This document shows, in pieces, positions 22,743 through 32,069 of a stretch of 64,000 nt of DNA (position 1 is its first letter; each line of letters starts with the position of its first letter). The position numbers and the translations under genes are program-made. Under the pieces are notes generated by a model, which was not told the origin of the DNA, did no database searches, and saw only the letters and a program-made list of their open reading frames with translations. The stretch comes from Muribaculaceae bacterium (GTDB taxonomy: Bacteria > Bacteroidota > Bacteroidia > Bacteroidales > Muribaculaceae). Where the stretch lies: assembly GCA_023663365.1 (NCBI GenBank), contig JAMPHP010000001.1, forward strand, positions 291,747 through 355,746, written 5' to 3'.

Positions 22743-23717
22743 ATGAGCACACTTCAAACGATAAACCTCGCCCATCAAGGCGACCTTGACCGACTCAACG
22801 AGCGCATAGCCAGGCAGTTGGAAAGCGGCAGCTCGCTGATGAGCCGCATCGTGGTGTCGCTTCTGCGCACCAAGGGCAAGCAGCTTCGCCCGCTGCTCCT
22901 AATGATGTGTGCCAAGATGTTTGGCCCGGTCGACGAGCGCGTACTTGCCGCCGCTGCCGCCGTTGAGCTTATCCACAACGCCTCACTCATCCACGACGAC
23001 GTGGTCGACAACTCAATGACCCGCCGGAGCCACCCCACAGTCAATGCCGTGTGGGATAATCATATAGCCGTGCTCGTGGGCGACTACTTCACATCGTCGG
23101 CCATGCAGGAGGCAATCTTCACCGGCGACATCCGCATCATCGACTCGCTCTGCGCCCTTGGCCGCCAGCTCTCGCTCGGCGAGATAGACCAGATTTACAA
23201 CGCACGCGAACATTGCCTCAGCGAAGAGAACTACTACCGCATCATCGACTACAAGACGGCCTCGCTCTTCATAGCAAGCGCCGAGATGGGCTGCTACGCC
23301 GCCGGAGCTCCCGACAGCGAACGCGAAATCCTTGCCCGCTACGCTCTGCTCTTCGGCCGCTGCTTCCAGATCCGCGACGACGTGTTCGACTACTTCCCCT
23401 CGGAGCTCGTAGGCAAGCCCACCGGCAACGACCTGCGCGAAGGCAAGGTGACACTGCCCCTGCTGCACGCCATGAGCAAGACCGACCTCCCCGGCCATGC
23501 CGAAGTGATGGCGCTCCTGGCAAAGGACGGCCTCTCCGACAGCGAGATCGCCACCATCCAGGACTTCGCCCGCCGCGGCGGTGGCATCGACTATGCCTTC
23601 GAGGTGATGCACCGCCTCCGCGATGAGGCCTGCAGCGGTCTCGACAGCCTCGGCAACAGCGAGATACGCAGCCAGCTCGTGGCTCTCTTCGACTTTATCA
23701 TCGAACGCCAGTTTTAA
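22743..23717 (+). CDS. Polyprenyl (long-chain trans-isoprenyl) diphosphate synthase
   Basis: Extends allylic diphosphates with isopentenyl diphosphate to make the side chain of menaquinone or another long prenyl chain. The 324-residue product shows the two aspartate-rich motifs: IHDDVVDNS (first, about 88) and QIRDDVFDY (second, about 215), together with the N-terminal GKQLRPLL and GDYFTSS segments. Chain length cannot be read with confidence; octaprenyl/heptaprenyl synthases are the closest by appearance. The ATG at 22743 follows the promoter box by 17 bases; an in-frame upstream codon at 22695 lies inside the promoter. The next gene starts 2 bases after the stop. Confidence 0.94.
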   Translation: MSTLQTINLAHQGDLDRLNERIARQLESGSSLMSRIVVSLLRTKGKQLRPLLLMMCAKMFGPVDERVLAAAAAVELIHNASLIHDDVVDNSMTRRSHPTVNAVWDNHIAVLVGDYFTSSAMQEAIFTGDIRIIDSLCALGRQLSLGEIDQIYNAREHCLSEENYYRIIDYKTASLFIASAEMGCYAAGAPDSEREILARYALLFGRCFQIRDDVFDYFPSELVGKPTGNDLREGKVTLPLLHAMSKTDLPGHAEVMALLAKDGLSDSEIATIQDFARRGGGIDYAFEVMHRLRDEACSGLDSLGNSEIRSQLVALFDFIIERQF

Positions 23718-23719
23718 CT

Positions 23720-25762
23720 ATGGACGTAAAAAACGGTATGCGCACGCTCGTGTGGCTTTGCCTTGCACTGCTGCTCGCAGCCTGTGCCAACATGGGGCGT
23801 CCGGAAGGGGGCGCCCGCGACGAGACTCCTCCACGCTTCATGCGCTCCGATCCCATGCCGGGAGCCACCGGCGTGAAGAAATCGCGCCTCACGGTGACTT
23901 TCGACGAGAACGTTCAGCTCGAGGATGCCTTCTCGAAAGTAGTAGTATCGCCGGCGCAAAAGACACCCCCGGCAGTGAGCGCCAACGGCAAGCGTGTCAC
24001 CGTGGACTTCCGCGACACTCTGCTCGACAACACCACTTATACCATCGACTTCGCCGATGCCATCAAGGACCTCAACGAGGGCAATATCCTCGACGGTTTC
24101 GCCCTCGACTTCTCCACCGGCGACAGCATCGACTCGCTCCGCATATCGGGCATGGTGCTGCAGGGCGAGAACCTCGAGCCCGCCCAAGGGATGCTCGTGG
24201 GCGTGTACTCAAACCTCTCCGACACAGCCATTACCACGCTCCCCTTCGAGCGCATTGCCCGCACCAACCAGCTGGGGCACTTCACCATCCGCAACCTCAA
24301 GCCGGGCACCTACCGCATATTCGCCGTCAACGACCTCAACCGCGACTACCACTGGGACCGCTCCGAGGACATCGCTTTCTACGACGAGCTCATAGTGCCT
24401 TACACTGAGCACATCGACGTGGTCGACACGCTCTACAGCTCCACCGGCGAGGACTCGTTGGTCACCCGCCAAGGCATACGCTATCTGCCGAACGACATCC
24501 TGCTGTCCTGGTTCAACGTAGGCTATAAATCGCACTATCTCTCCGACTACAAGCGCACCGACCGCAGGCGCATCAACCTCATCTTTGGCGCACCCAACGA
24601 CACCTTGCCGACCCTGACCATCGTCGACGGCGCTCCAGGCGCAGGCAGGCCCGACTCGGAGTGGGCTCTGCGCAAGCCAAGCGTGGCCGGCGACACCATA
24701 GAGTACTGGATTTCCGACCCCGAGGTTCTGGCCGCCGACTCGCTCCGCCTGGCCGTGAACTACCTCAAGACCGACACGGCCGACAGGGTAGTGTGGACCA
24801 CCGATACGCTCCGCTTCTTCTTCCGCGACCCCGCCGCACGAAAGAAAAAGAAAGAGAAGAAGAAAGACGACGAAGCACCGCTCTTCACCGTGGACAGCAT
24901 CACGGGCGACACCACCTTCCTGCCTCCGCCCGACATGGAGTACCTCAGCGTGAAAGCCCTCTCGTCGAGCTCACAGGAGCTCAACCGACCGCTCGTGATA
25001 GAGACCTCGCTGCCGCTCTCAAAGCTCGACAGCAGCGGCGTGCACCTCGACATGCAGGTCGACACCCTCTGGGAACCAGTGCGCGAGTATGTGCTGCGCC
25101 CCGACTCCTCCGACATGCTCCTGCGCAGCCGCCTCGATGTGGCGTGGAAAGCCGGAGCGAAATACAGGCTTCGCATCGACACCCTTGCCATGACTTCGAT
25201 CTACGGGCCGTGGAACCGCCCCTTCGAGCATAATTTCACCGTGAAGAACCCCGAGGACTATGCCAACCTGCACCTCACACTGCCCGGCACCGACTCCATC
25301 CAGGCCGTGGTGCAGCTGCTCAACGGCAGCGATGCTCCGGTCTACACGGCCGTGAAGCCCTCGGGCACCACATCTCTCACTATCCCCTTCATTGCTCCGG
25401 GCACGTACTACGCGCGCCTGATCATCGACTCCACGCCAAACGGCAAGTGGGACACCGGCTCGCCCCTCGACTCGGTGCAGCCCGAGGAGGTCTACTACTT
25501 CGCCAAGAAGCTGAGCCTTAAGAAGAACTGGGATATAGAGCAGACATGGGTGATCGACGAGCTCCCCGTCGATGTGCAGAAGCCTTACGCCATAAAGAAG
25601 AACAAACCCAAGCTCAAGCGCGGCGAGCAGGCTCCGGTCGACCCCGAGGATGAAGACGACGGCGTCTACGACCAGGAGTACAACCCCTTCGACAAAACCG
25701 GCCGCAACAACCGCCGCAACAGCTCCACAGGCCCCGGAGGCCTCAGGCGCTCTGGCTTCTAA
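23720..25762 (+). CDS. Ig-like domain lipoprotein (SbsA-type Big_5 domain)
   Basis: Surface or periplasmic lipoprotein of 680 residues found widely in this phylum; function unknown. The signal peptide ends in LLLAAC (Cys about 22). Residues about 35-135 match an SbsA-type Ig-like domain (DETPPRFMRSDPMPGATGV, TVTFDENVQLEDAFSKV). A segment near 175-230 (GHFTIRNLKPGTYRIFAVND) looks like a carboxypeptidase-regulatory-like fold. A very basic stretch (ARKKKKEKKKDDE, about 373-385) separates the N-terminal half from a beta-rich C-terminal half. It is tightly linked to the polyprenyl synthase gene before and the LOG gene after it. Confidence 0.85.
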   Translation: MDVKNGMRTLVWLCLALLLAACANMGRPEGGARDETPPRFMRSDPMPGATGVKKSRLTVTFDENVQLEDAFSKVVVSPAQKTPPAVSANGKRVTVDFRDTLLDNTTYTIDFADAIKDLNEGNILDGFALDFSTGDSIDSLRISGMVLQGENLEPAQGMLVGVYSNLSDTAITTLPFERIARTNQLGHFTIRNLKPGTYRIFAVNDLNRDYHWDRSEDIAFYDELIVPYTEHIDVVDTLYSSTGEDSLVTRQGIRYLPNDILLSWFNVGYKSHYLSDYKRTDRRRINLIFGAPNDTLPTLTIVDGAPGAGRPDSEWALRKPSVAGDTIEYWISDPEVLAADSLRLAVNYLKTDTADRVVWTTDTLRFFFRDPAARKKKKEKKKDDEAPLFTVDSITGDTTFLPPPDMEYLSVKALSSSSQELNRPLVIETSLPLSKLDSSGVHLDMQVDTLWEPVREYVLRPDSSDMLLRSRLDVAWKAGAKYRLRIDTLAMTSIYGPWNRPFEHNFTVKNPEDYANLHLTLPGTDSIQAVVQLLNGSDAPVYTAVKPSGTTSLTIPFIAPGTYYARLIIDSTPNGKWDTGSPLDSVQPEEVYYFAKKLSLKKNWDIEQTWVIDELPVDVQKPYAIKKNKPKLKRGEQAPVDPEDEDDGVYDQEYNPFDKTGRNNRRNSSTGPGGLRRSGF

Positions 25763-25774
25763 ACATAATCTGAT

Positions 25775-26350
25775 ATGAAGAAGAATACACTCACCATATA
25801 CTGTGCCTCATCGGCCACTCTCGCACCCGTCTACACCGAAGCGGCAGCAGCCCTTGGCCGTGCCGCCGCCCTTGCCGGCGCCGACATCGTGACCGGTGGC
25901 GGCTACACGGGCCTTATGGGTGCCGTGGCCGACGCAGCCCTCGCCGCCGGTGGCAAGGTCACAGGCATCATACCGCGCTTCATGGAAGAGCGCGGATGGC
26001 ATCACCGCGGCCTCTCGGAGCTCCGCATCGTCGACGGTATGCACTCGCGCAAGGAGCTCATGGCATCGCTGGCAACGGCTGCTATCGCTCTGCCCGGCGG
26101 CGTAGGCACCTTCGAGGAGCTCATGGAGATCATCACCTGGCGGCAGCTCGGCCTTTTCAGCGGCAACGTGGTGATATTTAATGTCAACGGCTACTACGAC
26201 CCTCTGCTGGCGATGATGGACCGCGCTATTGCCGAGGGCTTCATGCGCCCCGACCACCGCTCGATTTTCACCGTGGCCACAAGCGTGGAGGAGACCCTTG
26301 CGGCGGCTTTCGCCGAGCCCGAAGCCAAAGAATGGTCGCCTAAATTCTGA
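25775..26350 (+). CDS. LOG-family protein (TIGR00730-type; probable nucleotide 5'-monophosphate phosphoribohydrolase)
   Basis: The 191-residue Rossmann-fold protein carries the family motif PGGVGTFEEL (about 108) and the earlier GGGYTGLMGAVADAAL. LOG proteins cleave N6-modified adenosine monophosphates or other purine nucleotides to base plus ribose 5-phosphate; in bacteria the physiological substrate is often unclear. Length is typical. It sits 12 bases after the Ig-like lipoprotein gene and 5 bases before the DUF4271 gene, in what appears to be one plus-strand operon. Confidence 0.92.
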   Translation: MKKNTLTIYCASSATLAPVYTEAAAALGRAAALAGADIVTGGGYTGLMGAVADAALAAGGKVTGIIPRFMEERGWHHRGLSELRIVDGMHSRKELMASLATAAIALPGGVGTFEELMEIITWRQLGLFSGNVVIFNVNGYYDPLLAMMDRAIAEGFMRPDHRSIFTVATSVEETLAAAFAEPEAKEWSPKF

Positions 26351-26355
26351 TTGCG

Positions 26356-27279
26356 ATGTCCTCTACCGACACTATCACCGCCGCCCCTTCGCCGCACAGC
26401 TTCTCGCCCGTGGCAGCCCCTGCCGTGCCCGACAGCGGCGTGCAGCTGAGCACGGTGATAGTCGACTCTATAGCCGCCGACACCATCTCGGGCCGGATAC
26501 CGCACTTCATACCCGTGGAGCAGGCCGACAGCCTGCGCGTGGAAGCACTGATCGACTCGCTCGACGTGCATGCCGCCTTACCCGAGGCTCCATCGGGGGC
26601 GGAGGAGGGGATAGCTCCTATGGCCGGAGCACCCGGCACGGGCGGCGACACGGCTCTAACAGCGCTGCTTATGGGCACGCTGGTGCTGGCGGCACTCAAC
26701 GCCGGCAGCGTGACACGTGCCATCCGCAAGTACGGCCACGAGCTGTGGTCGGTGCGAAGGAGGCCCAACGTGTTCGACAACGAGAGCAACGTATCGCCCC
26801 TCGCAGCCACACTGCTGCAGCTGGTCACCATCATCTTCGGCGGCATAGTGCTCTATAATCTTCCGGGGCTTCCACCGTCGGCGAGCTTCTTCGGTGCCGT
26901 GGCATCGATGGCGCTGCTGGGAGCCTACACCACATTTCTCTACTGCTCCTACAGCCTCACGGGCTATGCCTTCGCCGACGCATCGACGCGCAGGCGCTGG
27001 CTCGGGGGCTTCCTTGCCACCCAGGCCTGGGCCGGGCTTCTGCTCATCGTGCCGGCCCTACTTCTGATTGTAGAGCCCGAATGGCGGCATTTGTTGATAA
27101 TCATCTCACTCTCAATATATTTCTGCGCACGAATTTTATTCATTGTGCGCGGGGTGCGAATTTTTTACACCAATTTTCAGTCTTTGCTTTATTTTATTTT
27201 GTATCTTTGCACCCTAGAAATTATTCCGCTGTTTGCCGTGTACCATCTAAACGACTATTTATGGGCCTATACGGCATAG
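26356..27279 (+). CDS. DUF4271 membrane protein
   Basis: Bacteroidota-specific integral membrane protein of 307 residues. A low-complexity, Pro/Ala/Ser-rich N-terminus (about 1-95) precedes roughly seven hydrophobic helices, ending LEIIPLFAVYHLNDYLWAY. DUF4271 genes characteristically lie directly before hemD, as here (21 bases). The role is unknown; the pairing suggests a link to haem synthesis or cell-envelope function. The last 170 bases are notably AT-rich compared with the rest and contain a promoter-like box for hemD. Confidence 0.85.
   Translation: MSSTDTITAAPSPHSFSPVAAPAVPDSGVQLSTVIVDSIAADTISGRIPHFIPVEQADSLRVEALIDSLDVHAALPEAPSGAEEGIAPMAGAPGTGGDTALTALLMGTLVLAALNAGSVTRAIRKYGHELWSVRRRPNVFDNESNVSPLAATLLQLVTIIFGGIVLYNLPGLPPSASFFGAVASMALLGAYTTFLYCSYSLTGYAFADASTRRRWLGGFLATQAWAGLLLIVPALLLIVEPEWRHLLIIISLSIYFCARILFIVRGVRIFYTNFQSLLYFILYLCTLEIIPLFAVYHLNDYLWAYTA
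27183..27209 (+). promoter_or_regulatory. Possible internal promoter for hemD
   Basis: TATCTTTG at 27202-27209 with TTTG at 27183-27186 lies inside the AT-rich end of the DUF4271 gene, about 90 bases before hemD. The spacing of 15 is short for the consensus, so the -33 assignment is doubtful. Confidence 0.3.
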
Positions 27280-27300
27280 CGCCACATAACGTTCAGAAGA

Positions 27301-28044
27301 GTGAAGATTAAGAAAATTCTCGTATCCCAACCCAAGCCGGCTTCCGATAAGTCGCCTTACTTCGACATCGCTGAGAAGTATGGCGTCGACATCGTTTTCC
27401 GTCCCTTTATCAAGGTTGAGGGCCTGTCTGCGAAGGATTTCCGCCAGCAGAAGGTCAATATCTCCGATTTTACTGCCATTATCTTTACGGCACGCACTGC
27501 CATCGACCATTTCTTCCGCCTCTGCGAGGAGATGCGCATCACTATCCCGGTGACTCTGAAGTACTTCTGCACCAGCGAGAACATCGCCAACTATCTACAG
27601 AAGTATATCGTGTACCGCAAGCGCAAAATCTTCGCCGCCAAGACCGGCCGCCTCACCGATCTTCTCCCCTTCATGCAGAAGCACAAGACCGAGAAGTATA
27701 TGATGGTGGTGAGCGATGTCAACAACGGCGCCGACACCGCATTGCTGCAGGAGAACAAGCTCGACGTGACCCAGGCTGCCATGTACCGCACAGTTAGCAA
27801 CGATTTCGGCCCCGACGAAGACTTCAACTACGACATGCTCGTGTTCTTCAGCCCCCAGGGTGTGGAGTCGCTGCTGAAGAACTTCCCCGACTTCAAGCAG
27901 GACGACATCGCCATCGCAGCCCTCGGCGCTGCGGCAGCTCAGTCGGTGACCGATGCCGGCCTCAGGCTCGACATCGCAGCTCCCACCCCCGAAGCCCCCT
28001 CGATGCCGGCTGCCATCGACCAGTACCTCGCTAAAAACGCCTGA
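27301..28044 (+). CDS. hemD: Uroporphyrinogen-III synthase HemD
   Basis: Cyclises hydroxymethylbilane to uroporphyrinogen III in the tetrapyrrole pathway. The 247-residue product begins, from a GTG start at 27301, with KIKKILVSQPKP and continues SPYFDIAEKYGVDIVFRPFI, the recognisable N-terminus of the divergent Bacteroidota HemD group. Further landmarks are FTARTAIDHFFRL and the second-domain DMLVFFSPQGVESLL. No ATG lies near the correct N-terminus, supporting the GTG start. rnpA begins 14 bases downstream, so the tetrapyrrole gene is linked to the RNA-processing pair. Confidence 0.92.
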   Translation: MKIKKILVSQPKPASDKSPYFDIAEKYGVDIVFRPFIKVEGLSAKDFRQQKVNISDFTAIIFTARTAIDHFFRLCEEMRITIPVTLKYFCTSENIANYLQKYIVYRKRKIFAAKTGRLTDLLPFMQKHKTEKYMMVVSDVNNGADTALLQENKLDVTQAAMYRTVSNDFGPDEDFNYDMLVFFSPQGVESLLKNFPDFKQDDIAIAALGAAAAQSVTDAGLRLDIAAPTPEAPSMPAAIDQYLAKNA

Positions 28045-28058
28045 CAAGGCCTCCGGCC

Positions 28059-28454
28059 GTGAAAACATTCGGCTTATATAAGAAACAGAAATTATGTTCC
28101 ACCCGCGCCATAGAGCAGCTCTTCGGCGCGGGCGGAGCTGACTTTACGCGTCTGTGCTACCCCCTGCGGGCTGTGGCAAGGCGCAACCCCGGGCGCAGCT
28201 CCGATGCGCCTGTGGCCTTCCTCATCTCCGTGCCCAAGAAGCGCCTGCGCCACGCCGTGGACCGCGTGCAGATGCGCCGCCGCATCCGCGAGGCGTTCCG
28301 CCTGCGCCATGCCGCATATCAGCCCGCCGAGGGCGAGCGCATCGACCTTGCCTTCATCTACGTGGCCGACACCGTGCTGCCTTACGCAGCCGTCGACTCG
28401 GCCGTGAAGCGTATCCTCAAATCCATGGCCGAGGCTTTCGGCCCCGAGCAATGA
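28059..28454 (+). CDS. rnpA: Ribonuclease P protein component RnpA
   Basis: Protein subunit that assists the RNase P ribozyme in maturing tRNA 5' ends. The 131-residue basic product starts at a GTG codon and contains [17 protein letters not shown] and the RNA-binding signature region [24 protein letters not shown] (landmarks: KKRLRHAV and RRRIREAFR). The usual RNxxKR core reads RVQMRR here, a variant common in this phylum. Its stop overlaps the start of yidD (ATGA), the classic rnpA-yidD pairing. Confidence 0.94.
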   Translation: MKTFGLYKKQKLCSTRAIEQLFGAGGADFTRLCYPLRAVARRNPGRSSDAPVAFLISVPKKRLRHAVDRVQMRRRIREAFRLRHAAYQPAEGERIDLAFIYVADTVLPYAAVDSAVKRILKSMAEAFGPEQ

Positions 28455-28693
28455 AAGGGCTGCTCCGCGCCCTCAGGGGCGGGGTAGTGTGGATACTTTG
28501 CCTCCCCATACATTTCTACCGCTACTGCATATCGCCGCTCACGCCTCCGGCGTGCCGCTTCACGCCCACATGCAGCCAATATGCCCTCGAGGCTCTGCGC
28601 AAGCACGGACCCCTGAAAGGCACATGGCTGGCAGTGAAGCGCATTCTGCGCTGCCATCCCTGGGGAGGTAGCGGCTACGACCCCGTGCCATGA
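28451..28693 (+). CDS. yidD: Membrane protein insertion efficiency factor YidD
   Basis: Small membrane-associated protein that helps YidC-dependent insertion. The 80-residue product has the defining [15 protein letters not shown] (three conserved cysteines with the upstream Cys) and [12 protein letters not shown] at its end. The start ATG at 28451 overlaps the rnpA stop by four bases, and its stop overlaps the start of the TatD-like gene by four bases. Both overlaps imply translational coupling. Confidence 0.95.
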   Translation: MKGLLRALRGGVVWILCLPIHFYRYCISPLTPPACRFTPTCSQYALEALRKHGPLKGTWLAVKRILRCHPWGGSGYDPVP

Positions 28694-29232
28694 CAGCAGC
28701 CCCCGACCTCCACAGCTTTGCCGACATCCACGCCCACAGCGCGCGCGGCCAGCAGGTGCTCACCTCCGTAGAGCCAGCCGACGAGCGCACAGGCCTGCCG
28801 GGCGAAGCGTGGTACAGCGTGGGCATACATCCCTGGAGCACCTCATCCGAGCCGGCGGAGCAGAGCATAGCCTTGCTGCGCGAGGCCATGGCCGACCCGC
28901 GCGTGATAGCAGTGGGGGAGTGCGGGCTCGACCGCCGTCGCGGTGGCCCGGCGCAAGTGCAGGAGGCCGTGTTCAAGCTCCACGTAGAGCTCTCCGAGCA
29001 ATATTGCAAGCCGCTGATAGTGCACTGCGTAGGCCGCTACGGGCGCCTGATGGAGCTGCATCGCGAGCTCTCGCCCCGGCAGCTGTGGATAGTGCACGGC
29101 TTCACGGGCAAGCCGGAGCTCGCGCGCCAGCTCGTGGCCGAGGGCCTGGCAATATCGCTCGGTCCGCGCAGCCCCGAAGGCCTCGAGGCCATAGTTCCGC
29201 CCGAGAGGCGCTTCCGCGAGAGCGATATATGA
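28690..29232 (+). CDS. TatD-family metal-dependent hydrolase, C-terminally short
   Basis: TatD proteins are amidohydrolase-fold DNases/hydrolases using two metals. The 180-residue product keeps the metal-site motifs ADIHAHS (HxH, about 13), VGECGLD (Glu, about 79), IVHC (His, about 113) and VHGFTG (His, about 137). It ends RFRESDI, i.e. exactly at the family's ETDD/ESDD motif near the C-terminus. Normal members continue for roughly 35-80 residues, so the last helix is missing. No continuation is seen in any frame downstream before polA. It overlaps yidD by four bases. It may be active, altered or decaying. Confidence 0.85.
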   Translation: MTAAPDLHSFADIHAHSARGQQVLTSVEPADERTGLPGEAWYSVGIHPWSTSSEPAEQSIALLREAMADPRVIAVGECGLDRRRGGPAQVQEAVFKLHVELSEQYCKPLIVHCVGRYGRLMELHRELSPRQLWIVHGFTGKPELARQLVAEGLAISLGPRSPEGLEAIVPPERRFRESDI

Positions 29233-29243
29233 GGAAAAAGTGT

Positions 29244-29251
29244 TATATTTG
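29244..29251 (+). promoter_or_regulatory. Candidate -7 element upstream of polA
   Basis: TATATTTG matches the TAnnTTTG consensus and lies 16 bases before the polA ATG at 29268. No TTTG is present 19-21 bases upstream, so it is a partial match. Confidence 0.4.
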
Positions 29252-29267
29252 CACAAAACAATGATGT

Positions 29268-32033
29268 ATGGAAGAAAAGAAACTGTTCCTGCTTGACGCA
29301 TACGCCCTCATATACCGCGCATACTACGCCCTGATGCGCTCTCCGCGCATGACATCGGCCGGACTCAATACCTCGGCCGTATTCGGCTTCGTAAACACCC
29401 TCGAAGACCTCCTGCGCAAGGAGAACCCGGGCTACATAGCAGTGTGCTTCGACCCTGCCCACGGCCACACTTTCAGGCACGACGAATATGCCGAGTACAA
29501 GGCCGGGCGCGACAAGCAGCCCGAGGACATCACCGTGGCCATCCCATACATCAAAGCCATCCTCGAGGCCATGCGCATACCCGTGATTGAAGTGGCCGGC
29601 TTCGAGGCCGACGACGTGATAGGCACACTCTCGCGCCGTGCCGAGGAGGCCGGATTCACCACCTACATGATGACGCCCGACAAGGACTACGGCCAGCTCG
29701 TGACCGACCGCGTGTATATGTACCGCCCGGCTATCAAAGGCCAGGGCTTCGAGGTGCGCGGGCCTCAGCAGGTGTGCGAGCGCTACGGCATAAGCTCGCC
29801 GAGCCAGGTGATCGACCTCCTGGCACTCGAGGGCGATGCCTCCGACAATGTGCCCGGCTGCCCCGGTGTGGGCGAAAAGACCGCCGCCAAGCTCATAGCA
29901 GAGTTTGGCTCGGTGGAGAATATGCTCGCCAACACAGCCTCGATAAAGGGTGCACTCCGCAAGAAAATAGAGGACAACGCCGAGCAGATACGCCTCTCCA
30001 AGCACCTTGTGACAATCGTCACTGACGCGCCGGTCGACTTCGACCCCGCGCAGCTGATCCGCAAGGAGCCCGATACGAAGGCTCTTGTTGAGATTTTCAA
30101 GGAGCTGGAGTTCAAATCGTTTATCTCCCGCTACAGCGCCGAGAAGAGCAGTTCCGCACCGGCGCCGCCACGGCAGGCCGAGGCGCCGTCGCTCTTCGAC
30201 TTCGCCGATGCCGAGGAAGCGCCCAAGGCTCCCGCACCGGTGCGCGCCGACTGGACCGTGGAAGAGCTCACCGCCACTGCCGACATCGCCGCCTTCATAT
30301 CTGCCGCCACAGCTTCGCGCTCCGTAGGCATGGCTATCAACAGCGTGGGTGCCGAAGCCATGACGGCCAAGGTCTACGGCATAGCCCTTGCATACACACC
30401 CGACGGGGGCGAGCACTACCGTGCCGCCTACATCCACCTGCCCGCCGCCGGCGAAGCCCGCAGAGCCATTGCAGTGCTCCTCGAGCCGCTGTTCGCCTCG
30501 GGCGAGGTCTGCATCAGCGGCACCGACATCAAGCGCGACATGCTCATCCTCAAGCGCGAAGGCATCACATTCGAGGGTGCCAAGTGGTTCGACACAGCCG
30601 TGGCACACTACCTCGTGCAGCCCGAGCAGAAGCACGACCTCGCCACCCTTGCCATGACCTACCTCGGCTTCACCACCTACGACTATGCCCTCAGCGCCAC
30701 CGAGCGGAAGGCTGCGCCCGCCGACCCCGCAGCGGCAATGACAGAGACAGCCATCCTGACACTGCGGCTGCGCCCGCTCCTCGAAGTGGAGGTAGAGGAG
30801 CGCGGACAGACCAAGCTGCTGCACGACGTCGAGCTGCCCCTCGTGGCCGTGCTCGCGTCGATGGAGTGGGAAGGTGCGCGCATCGACGTAAACGAGCTCA
30901 AAGCGCTTTCCTCGCAGCTCTCCGCACGCCTCGACGCGCTGCAGGAGCAGGCGTTTGCCATTGCCGGCGAGCCCTTCAACGTCAACTCGCCCGCGCAGGT
31001 GGGGCAAATCCTCTTCGACCGCCTGCAGATCGACCCCAAGGCACGCAAGACAAAGGGCGGCTCATGGTCCACGGCCGAGGACGTGCTCGAGAAATACGCC
31101 AAGGACGTGCCTCTGGTGCAACTCATCCTCGACATACGCGGCCTGCGCAAGCTGCTGGCAACATACGTTGATGCCCTGCCGAAGCTCATCAATCCGGCCA
31201 CAGGAAAGCTGCACACCACCTACAACCAGACCGTGACAGCCACCGGCCGCATATCATCTACCAATCCCAACCTTCAGAACATACCCATCCGCACCGCCGA
31301 CGGCCGCGACATACGCCGCGCCTTCGTGCCCGACCCTGGCTGCCTGATGCTCTCGGCCGACTACTCGCAGATCGAGCTCCGCCTGATGGCCGACCTCAGC
31401 GGCGACGAGAGCATGGTCGAGGCCTTCCTGTCGGGAGCCGACATACACCGTGCCACGGCAGCAAAAATCTACCACCTGCCGCTCGACCAAGTGAGCGATG
31501 AGCAGCGCCGCAACGCCAAGACCGCCAACTTCGGCATCATCTACGGCATATCGGCCTTCGGACTCTCGGAGCGCTTGGGCATACCTCGCGGCGAGGCCAA
31601 GGAGCTCATCGAAGGCTACCTGGCCACCTATCCCGGCGTGGCGGCCTACATGGAGAAGTCGATAGAGCGTGCCCGAACCGACGGCTTCGTCACCACTATA
31701 ATGGGGCGCAAGCGCTATCTGCCCGACATTGCCTCGCGCAGCAACACCGTGCGCGCCTACGCCGAGCGAAACGCCATCAACGCGCCTCTGCAAGGCTCTG
31801 CCGCCGACATCATCAAAGTGGCTATGGTAGCCGTAGATGCCGAAATACGCCGCCGTGGCCTACGCTCACGCATGATCATGCAGGTGCACGACGAACTGGT
31901 GTTCAACGTCGTCCCCGACGAGCTCGCCTCACTTCAGGAAATAGTGGTCAAAGGCATGGAGAGCGCCTACAGCGGCCGCGTGCCCATGGAAGTGGCCGCC
32001 GGCGTAGGCAACAACTGGCTCGAAGCTCATTGA
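29268..32033 (+). CDS. polA: DNA polymerase I PolA with degenerate 3'-5' exonuclease domain
   Basis: Repair and primer-removal polymerase of 921 residues. The 5'-nuclease domain (about 1-290) has FEADDVIGTL and DKDYGQLV. The polymerase domain (about 510-921) has motif A DYSQIELRLMADLSGDESM (near 697), motif B RRNAKTANFGIIYG and motif C QVHDELVF (near 872), all intact. In the 3'-5' exonuclease region the metal-binding residues are missing: the Exo I DTE reads MAINSVG (about 352), and the Exo III YxxxD region reads AAMTETAIL (about 488). Only an Exo II-like KRD remains. Proofreading is therefore probably lost, as in some other bacterial family-A enzymes. Confidence 0.95.
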   Translation: MEEKKLFLLDAYALIYRAYYALMRSPRMTSAGLNTSAVFGFVNTLEDLLRKENPGYIAVCFDPAHGHTFRHDEYAEYKAGRDKQPEDITVAIPYIKAILEAMRIPVIEVAGFEADDVIGTLSRRAEEAGFTTYMMTPDKDYGQLVTDRVYMYRPAIKGQGFEVRGPQQVCERYGISSPSQVIDLLALEGDASDNVPGCPGVGEKTAAKLIAEFGSVENMLANTASIKGALRKKIEDNAEQIRLSKHLVTIVTDAPVDFDPAQLIRKEPDTKALVEIFKELEFKSFISRYSAEKSSSAPAPPRQAEAPSLFDFADAEEAPKAPAPVRADWTVEELTATADIAAFISAATASRSVGMAINSVGAEAMTAKVYGIALAYTPDGGEHYRAAYIHLPAAGEARRAIAVLLEPLFASGEVCISGTDIKRDMLILKREGITFEGAKWFDTAVAHYLVQPEQKHDLATLAMTYLGFTTYDYALSATERKAAPADPAAAMTETAILTLRLRPLLEVEVEERGQTKLLHDVELPLVAVLASMEWEGARIDVNELKALSSQLSARLDALQEQAFAIAGEPFNVNSPAQVGQILFDRLQIDPKARKTKGGSWSTAEDVLEKYAKDVPLVQLILDIRGLRKLLATYVDALPKLINPATGKLHTTYNQTVTATGRISSTNPNLQNIPIRTADGRDIRRAFVPDPGCLMLSADYSQIELRLMADLSGDESMVEAFLSGADIHRATAAKIYHLPLDQVSDEQRRNAKTANFGIIYGISAFGLSERLGIPRGEAKELIEGYLATYPGVAAYMEKSIERARTDGFVTTIMGRKRYLPDIASRSNTVRAYAERNAINAPLQGSAADIIKVAMVAVDAEIRRRGLRSRMIMQVHDELVFNVVPDELASLQEIVVKGMESAYSGRVPMEVAAGVGNNWLEAH

Positions 32034-32069
32034 TAATTACTCCGATATTAACTCCCAATACCCCAGCTA

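Noticed and set aside
29037..31007. Long minus-strand frame opposite the TatD gene and polA
   Set aside because: Antisense to two clear genes; His/Gly/Val-rich with no domain and spanning two transcription units.
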